From Rhodanobacter sp. (lineage in GTDB: Bacteria > Pseudomonadota > Gammaproteobacteria > Xanthomonadales > Rhodanobacteraceae): 57,018 nucleotides of DNA. A program made the translations under genes and the position numbers. The stretch spans positions 1-57,018 of the forward strand of contig SCRF01000033.1 in the NCBI GenBank assembly GCA_004322005.1. The letters run 5' to 3'. Shown here piece by piece: positions 36,578 through 45,553 of the stretch (the first letter of the stretch is position 1; every line of letters begins with the position of its first letter). The notes under the pieces are model-generated. The model was given only the letters and a program-made list of their open reading frames with translations. It was not told the DNA's origin and ran no database searches.

Positions 36578-37594
36578 ATGCGGGTACGCCTCGAAGATGT
36601 GGCACGCGCGGCGAGCGTATCGCCCAAGACGGTATCGCGTGTACTGAATGACGAGGCCAACGTGAGCGACGACACGCGCCAGCGCGTGCTCGCCGCCATG
36701 CAGGCAATGGACTATCGGCCGCATCCGTCGGCGCGCAGCCTGGCCGGGCACCGCTCTTTTCTGGTGGCGATGCTGTACGACAACAACGACAACCCGGCTT
36801 CGACCTATCTGGCCGAGATCCAGGACGGCGTGCTGGAGGCCTGCGACGAGCACCGCTACTCGATGATGGTGCGTCCGCTGCGCATGCGCAGCGGCGACTT
36901 CATCCGGCGGCTGGATGCGCTGATCGCCGACCATCACCCCGATGGCGTGGTGCTGACTCCGCCGATCACCGATTACGCGCCGCTGCTCAAGCGCCTGCGC
37001 GAGGCCGGCGTGCCGCATGCCAGCGTGTCGCCGGCGCATCGTGGCAAGGGCATCATCGGTGTCAGGATGGACGAGCAGCAGGCTGCACGGGCGATCGTGG
37101 AGCACCTGCTGGCGCTGGGGCATCGGCGCATCGCACATGTGGTAGGCATTGCCGACCACGGTGCGAGCCGTTGGCGGCTGGCCGGCTATCGCGAGGCGCT
37201 GGCCGCGGCCGGCATCGCCGAGGATCCGGTGCTGGTGGTGCAGGGCGCCTTTACCTTCGGCTCCGGGGTCGAGGCGGCGCGCAAGCTGTTCGCGCTGAAG
37301 AAGCGACCCACCGCGGTGTTCGCCGCCAATGACGACATGGCCGCCGGCGTGATGTGGGCGGCCGGCGAATACGGCATCAAGGTGCCGCACGATCTGTCCG
37401 TATGCGGTTTTGATGACATCCCGCTGGCGCGCCAGCTATGGCCTGCGCTCACCACGGTGCGCCAACCTGCCCGTGAGATGGGCAAGCTGGCCGCGTTGCA
37501 ACTGCTGGAGGTGGTGCGTGACCGCTCGCCGGGGCGGCTGGCGCAGGTGGGGTTTTCGCTGGAGGTGCGCGACTCGACCGCGCGCGTGCCCTGA
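36578..37594 (+). CDS. LacI-family transcriptional regulator
   Basis: The 338-residue protein has the N-terminal LacI helix-turn-helix (VRLEDVARAASVSPKTVSRVLN, residues 2-24) with hinge, then a periplasmic-binding-protein-like sugar domain ending in the ANDDMAAGVM and VCGFDDIPLARQLWPALTTV motifs. It is most like the SalR/CelR/CebR type of sugar repressors. The downstream GH3 gene carries a consensus LacI-family operator in its leader, so it is the obvious candidate target. The effector sugar is unknown. Confidence 0.93.
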   Translation: MRVRLEDVARAASVSPKTVSRVLNDEANVSDDTRQRVLAAMQAMDYRPHPSARSLAGHRSFLVAMLYDNNDNPASTYLAEIQDGVLEACDEHRYSMMVRPLRMRSGDFIRRLDALIADHHPDGVVLTPPITDYAPLLKRLREAGVPHASVSPAHRGKGIIGVRMDEQQAARAIVEHLLALGHRRIAHVVGIADHGASRWRLAGYREALAAAGIAEDPVLVVQGAFTFGSGVEAARKLFALKKRPTAVFAANDDMAAGVMWAAGEYGIKVPHDLSVCGFDDIPLARQLWPALTTVRQPAREMGKLAALQLLEVVRDRSPGRLAQVGFSLEVRDSTARVP

Positions 37595-37663
37595 CATCCG
37601 ATAGGTATCCGCTGCTGGCGGACGGCGCAGGCCGGCATCCGTTCGACCATGTTGCTTCGCGAA

Positions 37664-37678
37664 TTGACAGCGCTGTCA
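37664..37678 (+). promoter_or_regulatory. LacI-family operator overlapping a -35 of the GH3 gene
   Basis: TGACAGCGCTGTCA (37665-37678) is a perfect palindrome and fits the LacI-family pattern TG-NN-A-N-CG-N-T-NN-CA. A perfect -35 TTGACA (37664-37669) overlaps it, so binding would block transcription. No convincing -10 is visible at 16-18 bases. The regulator gene lies just upstream. Confidence 0.65.
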
Positions 37679-37736
37679 TTTGTGTCACTCTTCGGCCTCG
37701 ATGCGCGCGATCTGCGCGCTTGCCAGGAGTTGCATC

Positions 37737-40295
37737 GTGCCGTCGTTCCGTCATCAGCCTGTCGTTCCGCATCGCATCTTTCTGGCCGTCGCGCTTGTCG
37801 CGGCGCTGTTCCTGCCCATCCGGCACGCCCTCGGTGCCGGCACGCCTGCGGTCGTGCATCCGTCGCTGTGGCCGCAGACGCACTGGCCGTTCGCCAGCGA
37901 CGCGAAGCTCGAAGCGCGCGTGCAGGCTTTGCTGCACAAGATGACGGTAGAAGAGAAGGTCGGTCAGATCATCCAGGCCGACATCGGCAGCGTCACGCCG
38001 GACGACGTGCGCACTTATCACCTCGGTGCGGTGCTGGCCGGCGGCAACTCCAAACCGGGCGGTCGCCGCACCGCCGATCCTGCCCAGTGGCAGGCGGCCG
38101 CCGATGCGTTCTACCACGCGTCGATGGATACGCGTGATGGCGGCATGGCCATACCGGTGCTGTTCGGCGTGGACGCCGTGCACGGCGACAACGATACGCT
38201 GGGCGCCACGCTGTTCCCGCAGAACTCCGCGCTGGGTGCGATGCGCGACCCGGCACTGGTGCGTGCGATCGCCGCCGCCACCGCCGAGGAAGTGCGCGCC
38301 ACCGGCATCAACTGGGCGTTCGCACCCACCCTGGCGGTACCGCAGGACGATCGCTGGGGCCGCACCTACGAAGGCTATTCGGAGAACCCCGCGTTGGTGG
38401 CGCAGTACGCCACGGCTGCCATCGAGGGTTTGCAGGGACGACCCGGTACGCCGGCCTTTCTGGACAGCTCGCACGTGGTCGCCAGCGCCAAGCATTTCCT
38501 CGGCGACGGCGGCACCTTGAACGGCAAGGATCAGGGCGACAATCCCGACGACGAGGCTGCTCTCATCCGCATTCATGCGGCCGGCTACACCAAGGCGATC
38601 GACGCGGGCGTGCAGACCGTGATGGCTTCGTTCTCCAGCTGGCGCGGCACCAAGATGACCGGCAACAAGGCATTGCTCACCGACGTGCTCAAGCAGCACA
38701 TGCATTTCGGCGGTTTCGTGGTGGGCGACTGGAATGCGCACGGCCAGGTGCCCGGTTGCAGCAACGAGGACTGCCCGCAGGCGATCAACGCGGGCCTGGA
38801 CATGTTCATGGCGCCGGACAGCTGGCGCGGCCTGTATCAGCACACGCTCGCCGAGGTGAAGTCGGGGGTGATTCCGATCGCGCGGCTGGACGACGCCGTG
38901 GCGCGCATCCTGCGGGTGAAGTTTCGCCTGGGCCTGTTCAGGCAGGGTGCTCCCTCGACTCAGCCGCTGGCGAGGCGGGCGGCCGAGGTGGTGGGCAGCA
39001 AGGCGCATCGCGAGCTGGCGCGGCGCGCGGTGCGCGAGTCGCTGGTGCTGCTGAAGAACCGGAACCACCTGCTGCCGATCGATCCGCGCAAGCGCATCCT
39101 GGTGGCCGGCGCCGGCGCCGACAACATCTCCAAACAGAATGGCGGCTGGACGATCAACTGGCAGGGCACCGGCCTCACCAACGCGGATTTTCCCGGCGCC
39201 ACCTCGATCTGGGCCGGCATCCGTGCGCAGGTGGATGCCGCCGGCGGCAGCGCACAGTTGTCGCCCGATGGCAGTTACACGCAAAAACCCGACGTCGCCA
39301 TCGTGGTGTTCGGCGAGGACCCGTATGCCGAGTTCCAGGGCGACCTGCCCAATCTGGCCTTCCATCCCGGCGACGATCGCGATCTGGATCTGTTGCGCCG
39401 TCTGCACCGGCAGGGCGTGCCGGTGGTGGCGGTGTTTCTCAGTGGGAGGCCGCTGTGGGTGAACCGCGAGATCAATGCCGCCGATGCCTTCGTGGCGGCG
39501 TGGTTGCCGGGCAGCGAAGGCGAGGGCGTGGCCGACGTGCTGCTGCGTACCCGCCACGGCCGCATCGACCACGACTTCCACGGCAAGCTGGCCTACTCGT
39601 GGCCGCGCACCGCGCTGCGGACGCCGCTCGACATGGGCCCGCCCGACTACCATCCGCAGTTTCCCTATGGCTATGGCCTGACCTACGCCGACGATGGCGA
39701 CCTTGCCCCGCTGCCCGAGGCCGCCGGCGTGGCGCTGGACAGCGCTCGCGCCGGCATCTACCTGATGCGCGGCCGCCCAGCGCCGGGCTTCACGCTGCAG
39801 TTGCAGGGCGCCAGCGGCACAGCCACCCCAGTCACCGCCACGCCCGCCGCCAGTGCGGACGGCAGCCTGCGCATCGCCGCCATCGACGACAAGGCGCAGG
39901 AGGATGCACGCGAACTCACCTGGACCGGTGGCAGCGCAGCGGCAACGCTTGCTTCTGCCGCGCCGTTGAACCTCGATCGCCAAGCCAACGGCGACATGCT
40001 GCTGGTGGCCACCTTGCGCATCGACGCGCTGTCCGCGCAGGGCAGCTCGATCGGCGTCCGCTGCGGCCGCGGCTGCAGCGCCGAGCTGCCGATCGGATCC
40101 CAGCTGGCGAAGCTGCCGCGCGGCCAGTGGCTGAAGCTGGGCATCCCGCTGAAATGCTTCCGCGCCGCCGGCGCCGACATGACCCAACTCGATCAGCCAT
40201 TCACGTGGCGCAGCAGCGCCGGCGAACGCATTGCGATCACCTCGGCATCGCTGGGGATGGTGGCGGACAGGACGCTGGCATGCCCGGCGCAGTGA
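37737..40295 (+). CDS. Secreted GH3 beta-glucosidase (1,4-beta-D-glucan glucohydrolase)
   Basis: The GTG at 37737 has a good AGGAG site 7 bases upstream and opens a signal peptide (hydrophobic residues about 14-30). The 852-residue protein is a full glycoside hydrolase family 3 enzyme: N-terminal (beta/alpha)8 domain with the KHFLGDGGT and nucleophile motif VVGDWN (D331), then the alpha/beta sandwich domain (SLVLLKNRNHLLPIDP) and a C-terminal domain of about 150 residues like the galactose-binding domain of ExoP-type glucan glucohydrolases. Likely role: release of glucose or oligosaccharides from beta-glucans. Regulated by the adjacent LacI operator. No terminator seen after it. Confidence 0.92.
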   Translation: MPSFRHQPVVPHRIFLAVALVAALFLPIRHALGAGTPAVVHPSLWPQTHWPFASDAKLEARVQALLHKMTVEEKVGQIIQADIGSVTPDDVRTYHLGAVLAGGNSKPGGRRTADPAQWQAAADAFYHASMDTRDGGMAIPVLFGVDAVHGDNDTLGATLFPQNSALGAMRDPALVRAIAAATAEEVRATGINWAFAPTLAVPQDDRWGRTYEGYSENPALVAQYATAAIEGLQGRPGTPAFLDSSHVVASAKHFLGDGGTLNGKDQGDNPDDEAALIRIHAAGYTKAIDAGVQTVMASFSSWRGTKMTGNKALLTDVLKQHMHFGGFVVGDWNAHGQVPGCSNEDCPQAINAGLDMFMAPDSWRGLYQHTLAEVKSGVIPIARLDDAVARILRVKFRLGLFRQGAPSTQPLARRAAEVVGSKAHRELARRAVRESLVLLKNRNHLLPIDPRKRILVAGAGADNISKQNGGWTINWQGTGLTNADFPGATSIWAGIRAQVDAAGGSAQLSPDGSYTQKPDVAIVVFGEDPYAEFQGDLPNLAFHPGDDRDLDLLRRLHRQGVPVVAVFLSGRPLWVNREINAADAFVAAWLPGSEGEGVADVLLRTRHGRIDHDFHGKLAYSWPRTALRTPLDMGPPDYHPQFPYGYGLTYADDGDLAPLPEAAGVALDSARAGIYLMRGRPAPGFTLQLQGASGTATPVTATPAASADGSLRIAAIDDKAQEDARELTWTGGSAAATLASAAPLNLDRQANGDMLLVATLRIDALSAQGSSIGVRCGRGCSAELPIGSQLAKLPRGQWLKLGIPLKCFRAAGADMTQLDQPFTWRSSAGERIAITSASLGMVADRTLACPAQ

Positions 40296-40709
40296 TGGGC
40301 TCAGCACGATCAAACGATGGCTGTGACGCATCTCTTAGCGCAGGCTTGCTGGTGCGGAACCCTGCAGACTTGGTGGAGAGCGATGCAAAGAATCGGTTGA
40401 GAGGTGGAGATCAGCCACTGCGGACGTTCAAAGCACATTGTTCGGGCGGCGGTTCAGCGCTGAAAGCGGGCATGACGAATGTGTATCGTCGGGAGTTTCC
40501 GCCAGTTCAAGATCACGGGTAAGCGCGATGGACCGTGGGCAGGAGCAAGGCTTACTTGCGAGCCCGCGCCCTGTTGTATCCCGGCTATCGACTTGCTTTG
40601 CGAAAATTCGTATCGGCTCGAGAATATTTGCTTTCCTGTGCTTGACCGGACGGGACGAACGACGCCGCGATGGTAGATTTCCATGCGGTTCAACGGCGGG
40701 GCATCAGGC
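40296..40709 (+). other. Intergenic region between the GH3 and GH39 genes
   Basis: This stretch of about 414 bases contains no convincing gene. Short frames are open but have no family features or ribosome-binding sites. No strong promoter for the downstream GH39 gene could be seen; a weak TTGCGA...GAATAT pair near 40600-40640 is not reliable. Confidence 0.5.
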
Positions 40710-42290
40710 ATGAAGAAGCGGCGCGCATGGCCATTCACCCTGGCGCTAGCCTGTTGGTTGGGCGGCTTTGTGTCCACGACCCGTGCCGAGCAGCCTGTCC
40801 GTCACATCGATGTCGATGTGCGCGGCCCGAAGGCGCCGCTCGATCGCTTTTTCAATCTGTCGGTCGGCTCGGACTATCCAGGGACGCTGATCCGTGCCGA
40901 CAGCCTGGCGCAGCTGGGCACCCAGCGCCGGGAACTGGGCTTCCGCTACGTCCGCTTCCACGCCATCTTCCACGACGTACTCGGAACCTACCGCGAGGTG
41001 CAAGGCAGGCCGGTCTACGACTGGACCAGGATCGACTACCTCTACGACCACCTGCTCGCCATGGATGTGCGGCCATTCGTCGAACTGGGGTTCACTCCCG
41101 AAGCGATGAAGACCTCGGACCAGCACATCTTCTACTGGAAGGGCAACACCTCGCATCCGCGGATGGATCGATGGGCCGGGCTGGTCGCTGCCTTCGTGCG
41201 CCATCTGGAGCAGCGCTACGGCAGGCGGGAAATCCGCAGCTGGTATTTCGAAGTCTGGAACGAGCCGAATCTGGCCGGCTTCTGGCAGGGCGCCGACCAG
41301 GCAGCCTATTTCCACCTTTACGACGTCACCGCGCGCACCATCAAGCGCATCGATCCGAAGCTGCGGGTCGGCGGCCCGGCCACCGCGGGCGCCGCGTGGA
41401 TCCCAAGGTTCATCGCCCACGTCGCGCGGGTGCGGGCGCCGCTGGATTTCATCACCACGCATACTTATGGCGTGGACGGCGGCTTTCTCGACCAGGACGG
41501 CAAGGCCGACACCAAGCTCTCGCCGTCGCCCGATGCGATCGTCGGCGACGTGCGCCGGGTGCGCGCGCAGATCCAGGCGTCGCCCCGGCCGGGGCTGCCG
41601 CTCTACATCACCGAATGGAGCACCAGCTACACCCCGCGCGATGCCGTGCACGACTCGTACGTCAGCGCCGCCTACATCCTCGCCAAGCTCAAGGCCTGCG
41701 AGGGCCGGGCCCAGGGCATGAGCTACTGGACCTTCAGCGACCTGTTCGACGAGCCCGGCCCGCCGACCGCACCGTTTCAGGGCGGTTTCGGCCTGATGAC
41801 GCCCGAAGGCATCCGCAAGCCGGCCTACTTCGCCTATAAATACCTCAACGCGCTGGGCCAGACCGAACTGAAAACCACGGACACGCAGAGCCTCGTGACG
41901 TGGGACGACGGCGTGCTCAAAACCCTGGTCTGGGATTTCGTCACGCCCCGGCAGGACAAGACCGACCGCGACTTCTACACCAAGGTTCTGCCCGCCCGTT
42001 CCGCGCCGCTGGTGAGCCTCGACCTGAAACACCTGCGCCCGGGCACATACCGGGTCGAGATCCACCGCACCGGCTTCGACGCCAACGACGCCTATACGGC
42101 TTACCTGCGTATGGGTTCGCCGATGTCACTGAGCACCGAGCAACTACGAAAACTTCAGGACGCGACCCGGGACATTCCCGAGGTGCGTCAGCTGACCATC
42201 GGCCCGACAGGTGCCGCCACCTTGCGCATTCCGATGCGGACCAACGACGTCGTGCTCGTCGTCGTGAAGAAGCCACCGCATCAACCCTGA
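40710..42290 (+). CDS. Glycoside hydrolase family 39 (beta-xylosidase type)
   Basis: The 526-residue protein starts MKKRRAWPFTLALACWLGG with a signal peptide, and an in-frame ATG lies 27 bases upstream. GH39 features are a (beta/alpha)8 barrel with acid/base Glu in VWNEPN (E185) and nucleophile Glu in YITEWST (E302), and a small C-terminal beta domain. GH39 enzymes release xylose from xylo-oligosaccharides or act on glycosaminoglycans. With the upstream GH3 and LacI genes it fits a hemicellulose-utilisation locus. A run of accessory DNA begins right after it. Confidence 0.9.
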   Translation: MKKRRAWPFTLALACWLGGFVSTTRAEQPVRHIDVDVRGPKAPLDRFFNLSVGSDYPGTLIRADSLAQLGTQRRELGFRYVRFHAIFHDVLGTYREVQGRPVYDWTRIDYLYDHLLAMDVRPFVELGFTPEAMKTSDQHIFYWKGNTSHPRMDRWAGLVAAFVRHLEQRYGRREIRSWYFEVWNEPNLAGFWQGADQAAYFHLYDVTARTIKRIDPKLRVGGPATAGAAWIPRFIAHVARVRAPLDFITTHTYGVDGGFLDQDGKADTKLSPSPDAIVGDVRRVRAQIQASPRPGLPLYITEWSTSYTPRDAVHDSYVSAAYILAKLKACEGRAQGMSYWTFSDLFDEPGPPTAPFQGGFGLMTPEGIRKPAYFAYKYLNALGQTELKTTDTQSLVTWDDGVLKTLVWDFVTPRQDKTDRDFYTKVLPARSAPLVSLDLKHLRPGTYRVEIHRTGFDANDAYTAYLRMGSPMSLSTEQLRKLQDATRDIPEVRQLTIGPTGAATLRIPMRTNDVVLVVVKKPPHQP

Positions 42291-42419
42291 AGATTCGGCA
42301 TAGCGCTCGGGGCATGCGTGCACCGGAGTGATCGCATGACGCGACCGATCGGCGCTGACCAGGCGCCGACCGGCAGAAACCGACCCTTTGCAGTCATTGG
42401 CGACCGTCTGCTTTCGGAG

Positions 42420-42640
42420 GGCCTTTCTTCAACGCCTTGCACCAACACAGCGCAGCTACGAATGCCTATGAGCAAGCTACCAAGCTCAACCCGACCAAAG
42501 CAAGCGCGTGGTTCAATTTGGGGTTGACTTATTCAATCGAGGGCAACCGTGATGGCGCGATCGAAGCCTACCAACACCTGCGCAAACTCGACCCCGCTAA
42601 GGCAGACAAGCTTTTCAATATCGCGATCCTGCCGCGGTGA
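42420..42640 (+). pseudogene. Tetratricopeptide-repeat protein remnant
   Basis: About 65 codons encode one and a half TPR units (AYEQATKLNPTKASAWFNLG, then GAIEAYQHLRKLDP) followed by a stop. There is no ATG at the expected place; the open frame begins at a TTG and has no clear ribosome-binding site. It looks like the 3' end of a TPR gene whose 5' part is lost. It lies at the start of the accessory region after the GH39 gene. The stretch 42291-42419 shows nothing I can name. Confidence 0.5.
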
Positions 42641-42770
42641 CCGGTATTGAACTGGTGCCGGGCCCGTGCACGCCATGCAAGTTGTCCGCAGCCGCCGAAT
42701 CGGAACGGCACGGCACGCTTAATTGGGCGGGGTAGTATGCTCTTGGTTCTGGCACAACTCAGGGGTGGGT

Positions 42771-43169
42771 ATGAAGAAACGGGCGAGCCTTTGGATCTTC
42801 ATCGCGCTGGCGGCATTTTGGATCGCCTCTCTGGCTATGGCTGTTCCAGGTGGCCGATTGCTTAGTGCCGCAACTTTCGAGGGCATGGAGTCATCCGCAG
42901 TGGATCCAGTCGCTTGGCTTTTTGTGTGGCTTGCGGTGCGAGACCAAGACCGACTGCTCTTTGTAACATTGTCCATCTTCGGAGTCGCAGTGGTCTTTCT
43001 CGGACTACGTATCTACTTGGCTGCGCAAACAGGGGACGTGCTTTTCGGCTCACCTTTCGGCAGTATCGCGGGCACAATGATGGTTGGCTTTGGAGCCCAC
43101 GCTGCATGTGCGGATCGTCGCCGCCGAAATGCGTTGAAAGTTGAAGCGATGACCACGCCGAAGGAGTAG
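42771..43169 (+). CDS. Hypothetical small membrane protein
   Basis: The 132-residue protein starts MKKRASLWIFIALAAFWI after a GGGGTGG site. Three hydrophobic segments (residues about 7-26, 52-80 and 85-115) with a polar, basic C-terminus (ADRRRRNALKVEAM) suggest an inner-membrane protein. No family recognised. A GTG/ATG upstream (42723) would lengthen it by 16 residues without Shine-Dalgarno support. Confidence 0.6.
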   Translation: MKKRASLWIFIALAAFWIASLAMAVPGGRLLSAATFEGMESSAVDPVAWLFVWLAVRDQDRLLFVTLSIFGVAVVFLGLRIYLAAQTGDVLFGSPFGSIAGTMMVGFGAHAACADRRRRNALKVEAMTTPKE

Positions 43170-43357
43170 ATGCGTTGCCCGCTGCCCGTCGTCGGCTTCC
43201 GAATTCTTGGCGCCGGCATGTCGTTTGACAGGGGGCGGTGGTGGATTCAACCGGCGGCAACAGCCCACGCTGCCCAGTGTGCGGCGGAACATCGATCACA
43301 TCGTCGGAACTGTTGCCACGCGATTGATAGCAACATCCTAAACCAACCAGAGAGTTC

Positions 43358-43374
43358 CCCCGGCTCTGCCGGGG
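43358..43374. repeat. GC hairpin a of a four-hairpin cluster
   Basis: CCCCGGC-TCT-GCCGGGG forms a 7-bp stem with a 3-base loop. An almost identical hairpin (loop TTT) occurs at 43557-43573; the two bracket about 200 bases that contain two further hairpins. Confidence 0.7.
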
Positions 43375-43405
43375 TGGCAGTAGCAGTTTGACGTTTACAG
43401 AAGTA

Positions 43406-43451
43406 GCCGTCGGCGTTGAGGTAGTTCAAACATAGATATCGAACCGACGGC
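43406..43451. repeat. Hairpin b of the four-hairpin cluster
   Basis: GCCGTCGG (43406-43413) pairs with CCGACGGC (43444-43451), an 8-bp perfect stem with a 30-base loop. It lies between the two CCCCGGC hairpins. Confidence 0.6.
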
Positions 43452-43594
43452 GCATTCTTCCTTGGAATGGTGAAGTCGACGCGTCGAGGGTTGAATGGCG
43501 AGCTCTTGATTTTCGATTGCGAAAAGGCCCCTTTGAGGGGCCCGCAATCGTTAAAGCCCCGGCTTTGCCGGGGGATACTTACCTTGTTGATTAG
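43436..43594 (+). pseudogene. Decayed protein-like reading frame over the hairpin cluster
   Basis: This frame stays open for 52 codons between a TAG and a TAG and reads like a real protein end (VEWRALDFRLRKGPFEGP, then VKAPALPGDTYLVD). It has no ATG or GTG start. The hairpins c and d lie inside it. I do not recognise the family; it may be the 3' remnant of a gene from a mobile element. Confidence 0.3.
43514..43573. repeat. Hairpins c and d of the four-hairpin cluster
   Basis: Hairpin c is composite: CGATTGCG (43514-43521) pairs with CGCAATCG (43543-43550), enclosing GGCCCC/GGGGCC with loop TTTGA and an AAAA bulge. Hairpin d is CCCCGGC-TTT-GCCGGGG (43557-43573), 28 bases before the next gene. 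Ends of IS200/IS605 elements and of structured RNAs have comparable hairpins, but no transposase frame is present, so the nature is open. Confidence 0.6.
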
Positions 43595-43601
43595 GGGTGA
43601 T

Positions 43602-44360
43602 ATGCGAGAGATATTCAGAAAACTCCCAGAGTTTGACTACGATTTTTTAGAGCAAATTGAGTCGGAATATCGCTTATCTGTGGGTGTAGAAAACATTGGC
43701 GCATGGCTAGATCGCTTTGGACAATTGGCAGAAGCTGTTGCACGCGGGGCTGGGACATATCGGCAGGTAGAAGATCACCTCTTCGAACTTAAAGTAATTC
43801 GGTTTCTGGAAGTCGTCTGCCGTTCAACAGAAATTGCCTACGAGCCCACTGGCATCGAACCTCGGGCGGAAAAGTGTGATTTGACAGCTACATACCGCAG
43901 CGACAGGTACTTAGTGGAAATGAAATGCTTCCATCCAAATTGGCGTGACACTCGGATTCCCGTGGAGCGCATCGCAGCTGGCAACAAAGTGATCATGAAT
44001 GGCCCGGTCTATCATCAATACCAGGCCACTAGGGGTCATCTCATAGACCGGGTGTTCGAAACGGAAAGGAAATTCGCCAACTACTCAGCGGGGGCACAGA
44101 AGGTTTTGGCTGTACCCGTTGGCTTTCACCTGAATCTGGAAGATCTTAGAGACTTCATTTTCATCTACCGCAATGGTCGCCCGCGAGCGGATGACCCGTT
44201 GGGGCCTATGACTTTGCATAACATGCCTAGGCCATTTTCTGGAACGATAGATCACTTCTGGGCTCTTCCTTTTATGCAGGAGAGTTTTTCTTTCGCTCCC
44301 CATGCAACCCCGACTCTCGTTGCCCCGGAAATAGCAAATGATCGAACCATTACAGCTTGA
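43602..44360 (+). CDS. Predicted PD-(D/E)XK nuclease-like protein
   Basis: The 252-residue protein from ATG 43602 (ribosome-binding site AGGGG) has markedly lower GC than its neighbours. The segment EKCDLTATYRSDRYLVEMKCF contains D93, E106 and K108 with the spacing of a PD-(D/E)XK catalytic core (D then E-x-K after a beta strand), preceded by a helix with conserved acidic residues (VEDHLFELKVIRFLE, residues 56-70). The first 45 residues are acidic and helical. No other domain is recognised. It could be a restriction or defence nuclease, or a mobile-element enzyme. The open frame extends to 43467 but passes through the hairpins. It stands alone on its strand. Confidence 0.55.
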   Translation: MREIFRKLPEFDYDFLEQIESEYRLSVGVENIGAWLDRFGQLAEAVARGAGTYRQVEDHLFELKVIRFLEVVCRSTEIAYEPTGIEPRAEKCDLTATYRSDRYLVEMKCFHPNWRDTRIPVERIAAGNKVIMNGPVYHQYQATRGHLIDRVFETERKFANYSAGAQKVLAVPVGFHLNLEDLRDFIFIYRNGRPRADDPLGPMTLHNMPRPFSGTIDHFWALPFMQESFSFAPHATPTLVAPEIANDRTITA

Positions 44361-44432
44361 ATCTAACCCGCCGTTATGGTGGTCATCCCTGAGGGGCCAA
44401 ATGCTGTCGTCAATAGTTGGCAGTCCGTTGTT

Positions 44433-44508
44433 GGCCGGTCAGCGACCGTTGGTTGCCGTTCGCCGATTCATCGGGTCGCGCGTATTGCTCGACGATCGCT
44501 GACCGGCC
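44433..44508. repeat. 13-bp inverted repeat (GGCCGGTCAGCGA type)
   Basis: GGCCGGTCAGCGA (44433-44445) and TCGCTGACCGGCC (44496-44508) are perfect arms 50 bases apart, in the gap between the nuclease-like gene and a convergent small gene. A partly related string (CCGACCGGCCGTTGTTGGCCGGG) occurs near 46619, suggesting a dispersed repeat. Confidence 0.6.
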
Positions 44509-44575
44509 AGCGTCGGACGTAGGCGGCAGGCTGCTTTCGGATAGCCGATGCCCATGAGAATACCCCCAAGGCACC

Positions 44576-44959
44576 TCACTTAGGCTTTGGCTTACTCACG
44601 ATCTTCATCATGTGTCTCAGGAAAATAGCGTCGATCACCTCGCGGAACGCAGGGTCAGTCCGATAGCTGTGGTAATACACCGCTTGTTGCTGACGCGGAA
44701 TTCCTGTCTTCACGTACGCCTTGCGGATATACCAAAGGGACACGATGAGGTTAAGCAGCACGCCAAGGACAAAGAAGCCGCCTGCGTCTCGCCACCGTAT
44801 GTGCCATGCAGCAACGATCACTGCGATGAAGACAACACGCCAAACCCACCTGATGACGATGCGGCTGTCCTGGTGCATCATCACCACGCTGTACGCGCTC
44901 ATGAGTTGGTGAGCTTCCGCTTCTTCGTCAGGTGTCAAGGGAACCCCCTGTGGCTCCAT
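44576..44959 (-). CDS. Hypothetical membrane protein
   Basis: The 127-residue protein starts MEPQGVPLTPDEEAEAH, has two transmembrane segments (residues about 40-55 and 63-78) and a basic C-terminus ending VSKPKPK. It is in the accessory region and convergent with the nuclease-like gene. No family recognised. Other short frames in the 44960-45553 gap are not convincing. Confidence 0.5.
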   Translation of the reverse strand: MEPQGVPLTPDEEAEAHQLMSAYSVVMMHQDSRIVIRWVWRVVFIAVIVAAWHIRWRDAGGFFVLGVLLNLIVSLWYIRKAYVKTGIPRQQQAVYYHSYRTDPAFREVIDAIFLRHMMKIVSKPKPK

Positions 44960-45553
44960 TGATTATGGCCTCAGGCCGAGTGTTTGCCGATAACGCAGAC
45001 GTGGTCACAACCAGCGGCATATTCAGCCGGAATCGGTGTTCAGTACGACCGGAATCCGCACCTACCGCCTAACTATTGAAGATACGGGCCGGTTGCACAT
45101 CTTGAGCTGCGTACTCCCGAAGGTGGCGCAAAACCATGCTTCTGAAACAACTTCGTCGCACTCGGCCCGGCTAATCATACGTGGTATTGCCGGACCCAGA
45201 CGAAACCGTCATCAGGCTTCCGCTCGGTGTCGCCAGCACTAACAGAGCACGCCTTGAGCTGCCGCTATCCGGCAGCTAGATGGAGGGCGCGACCGGCAAC
45301 TCCTGGCCGGTTGCAGCCCTTGCAGGCCTGGCGACGCCCGGGCAAGCTGCAGCCGTCGGTGACCGACCCATAGCAAACCTCCCCTACCCACTGCGGCGCG
45401 CAACGACCGAAGCGTCTGCAGCCAACTTGCCCGAAAAAATCCACGAAAGTGGCAGCAGCGCGCACGATCTGACAGGCAGGATTGATGCTGGGCTGCACTG
45501 GGATTCTTACCATGGCCACACAACTTTGGCGAGCGCAAAAATGGAGGAGCGTC
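44960..45553. other. Gap of about 590 bases without a convincing gene
   Basis: Some frames are open (for example 45280-45594 on the plus strand and 45265-45555 on the minus strand) but both are low in family features and lack ribosome-binding sites. An inverted AGCTGCCG/CGGCAGCT hairpin lies near 45255-45275. The stretch may hold decayed genes. The strong GGAGGAG at 45543-45549 belongs to the next gene. Confidence 0.4.
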
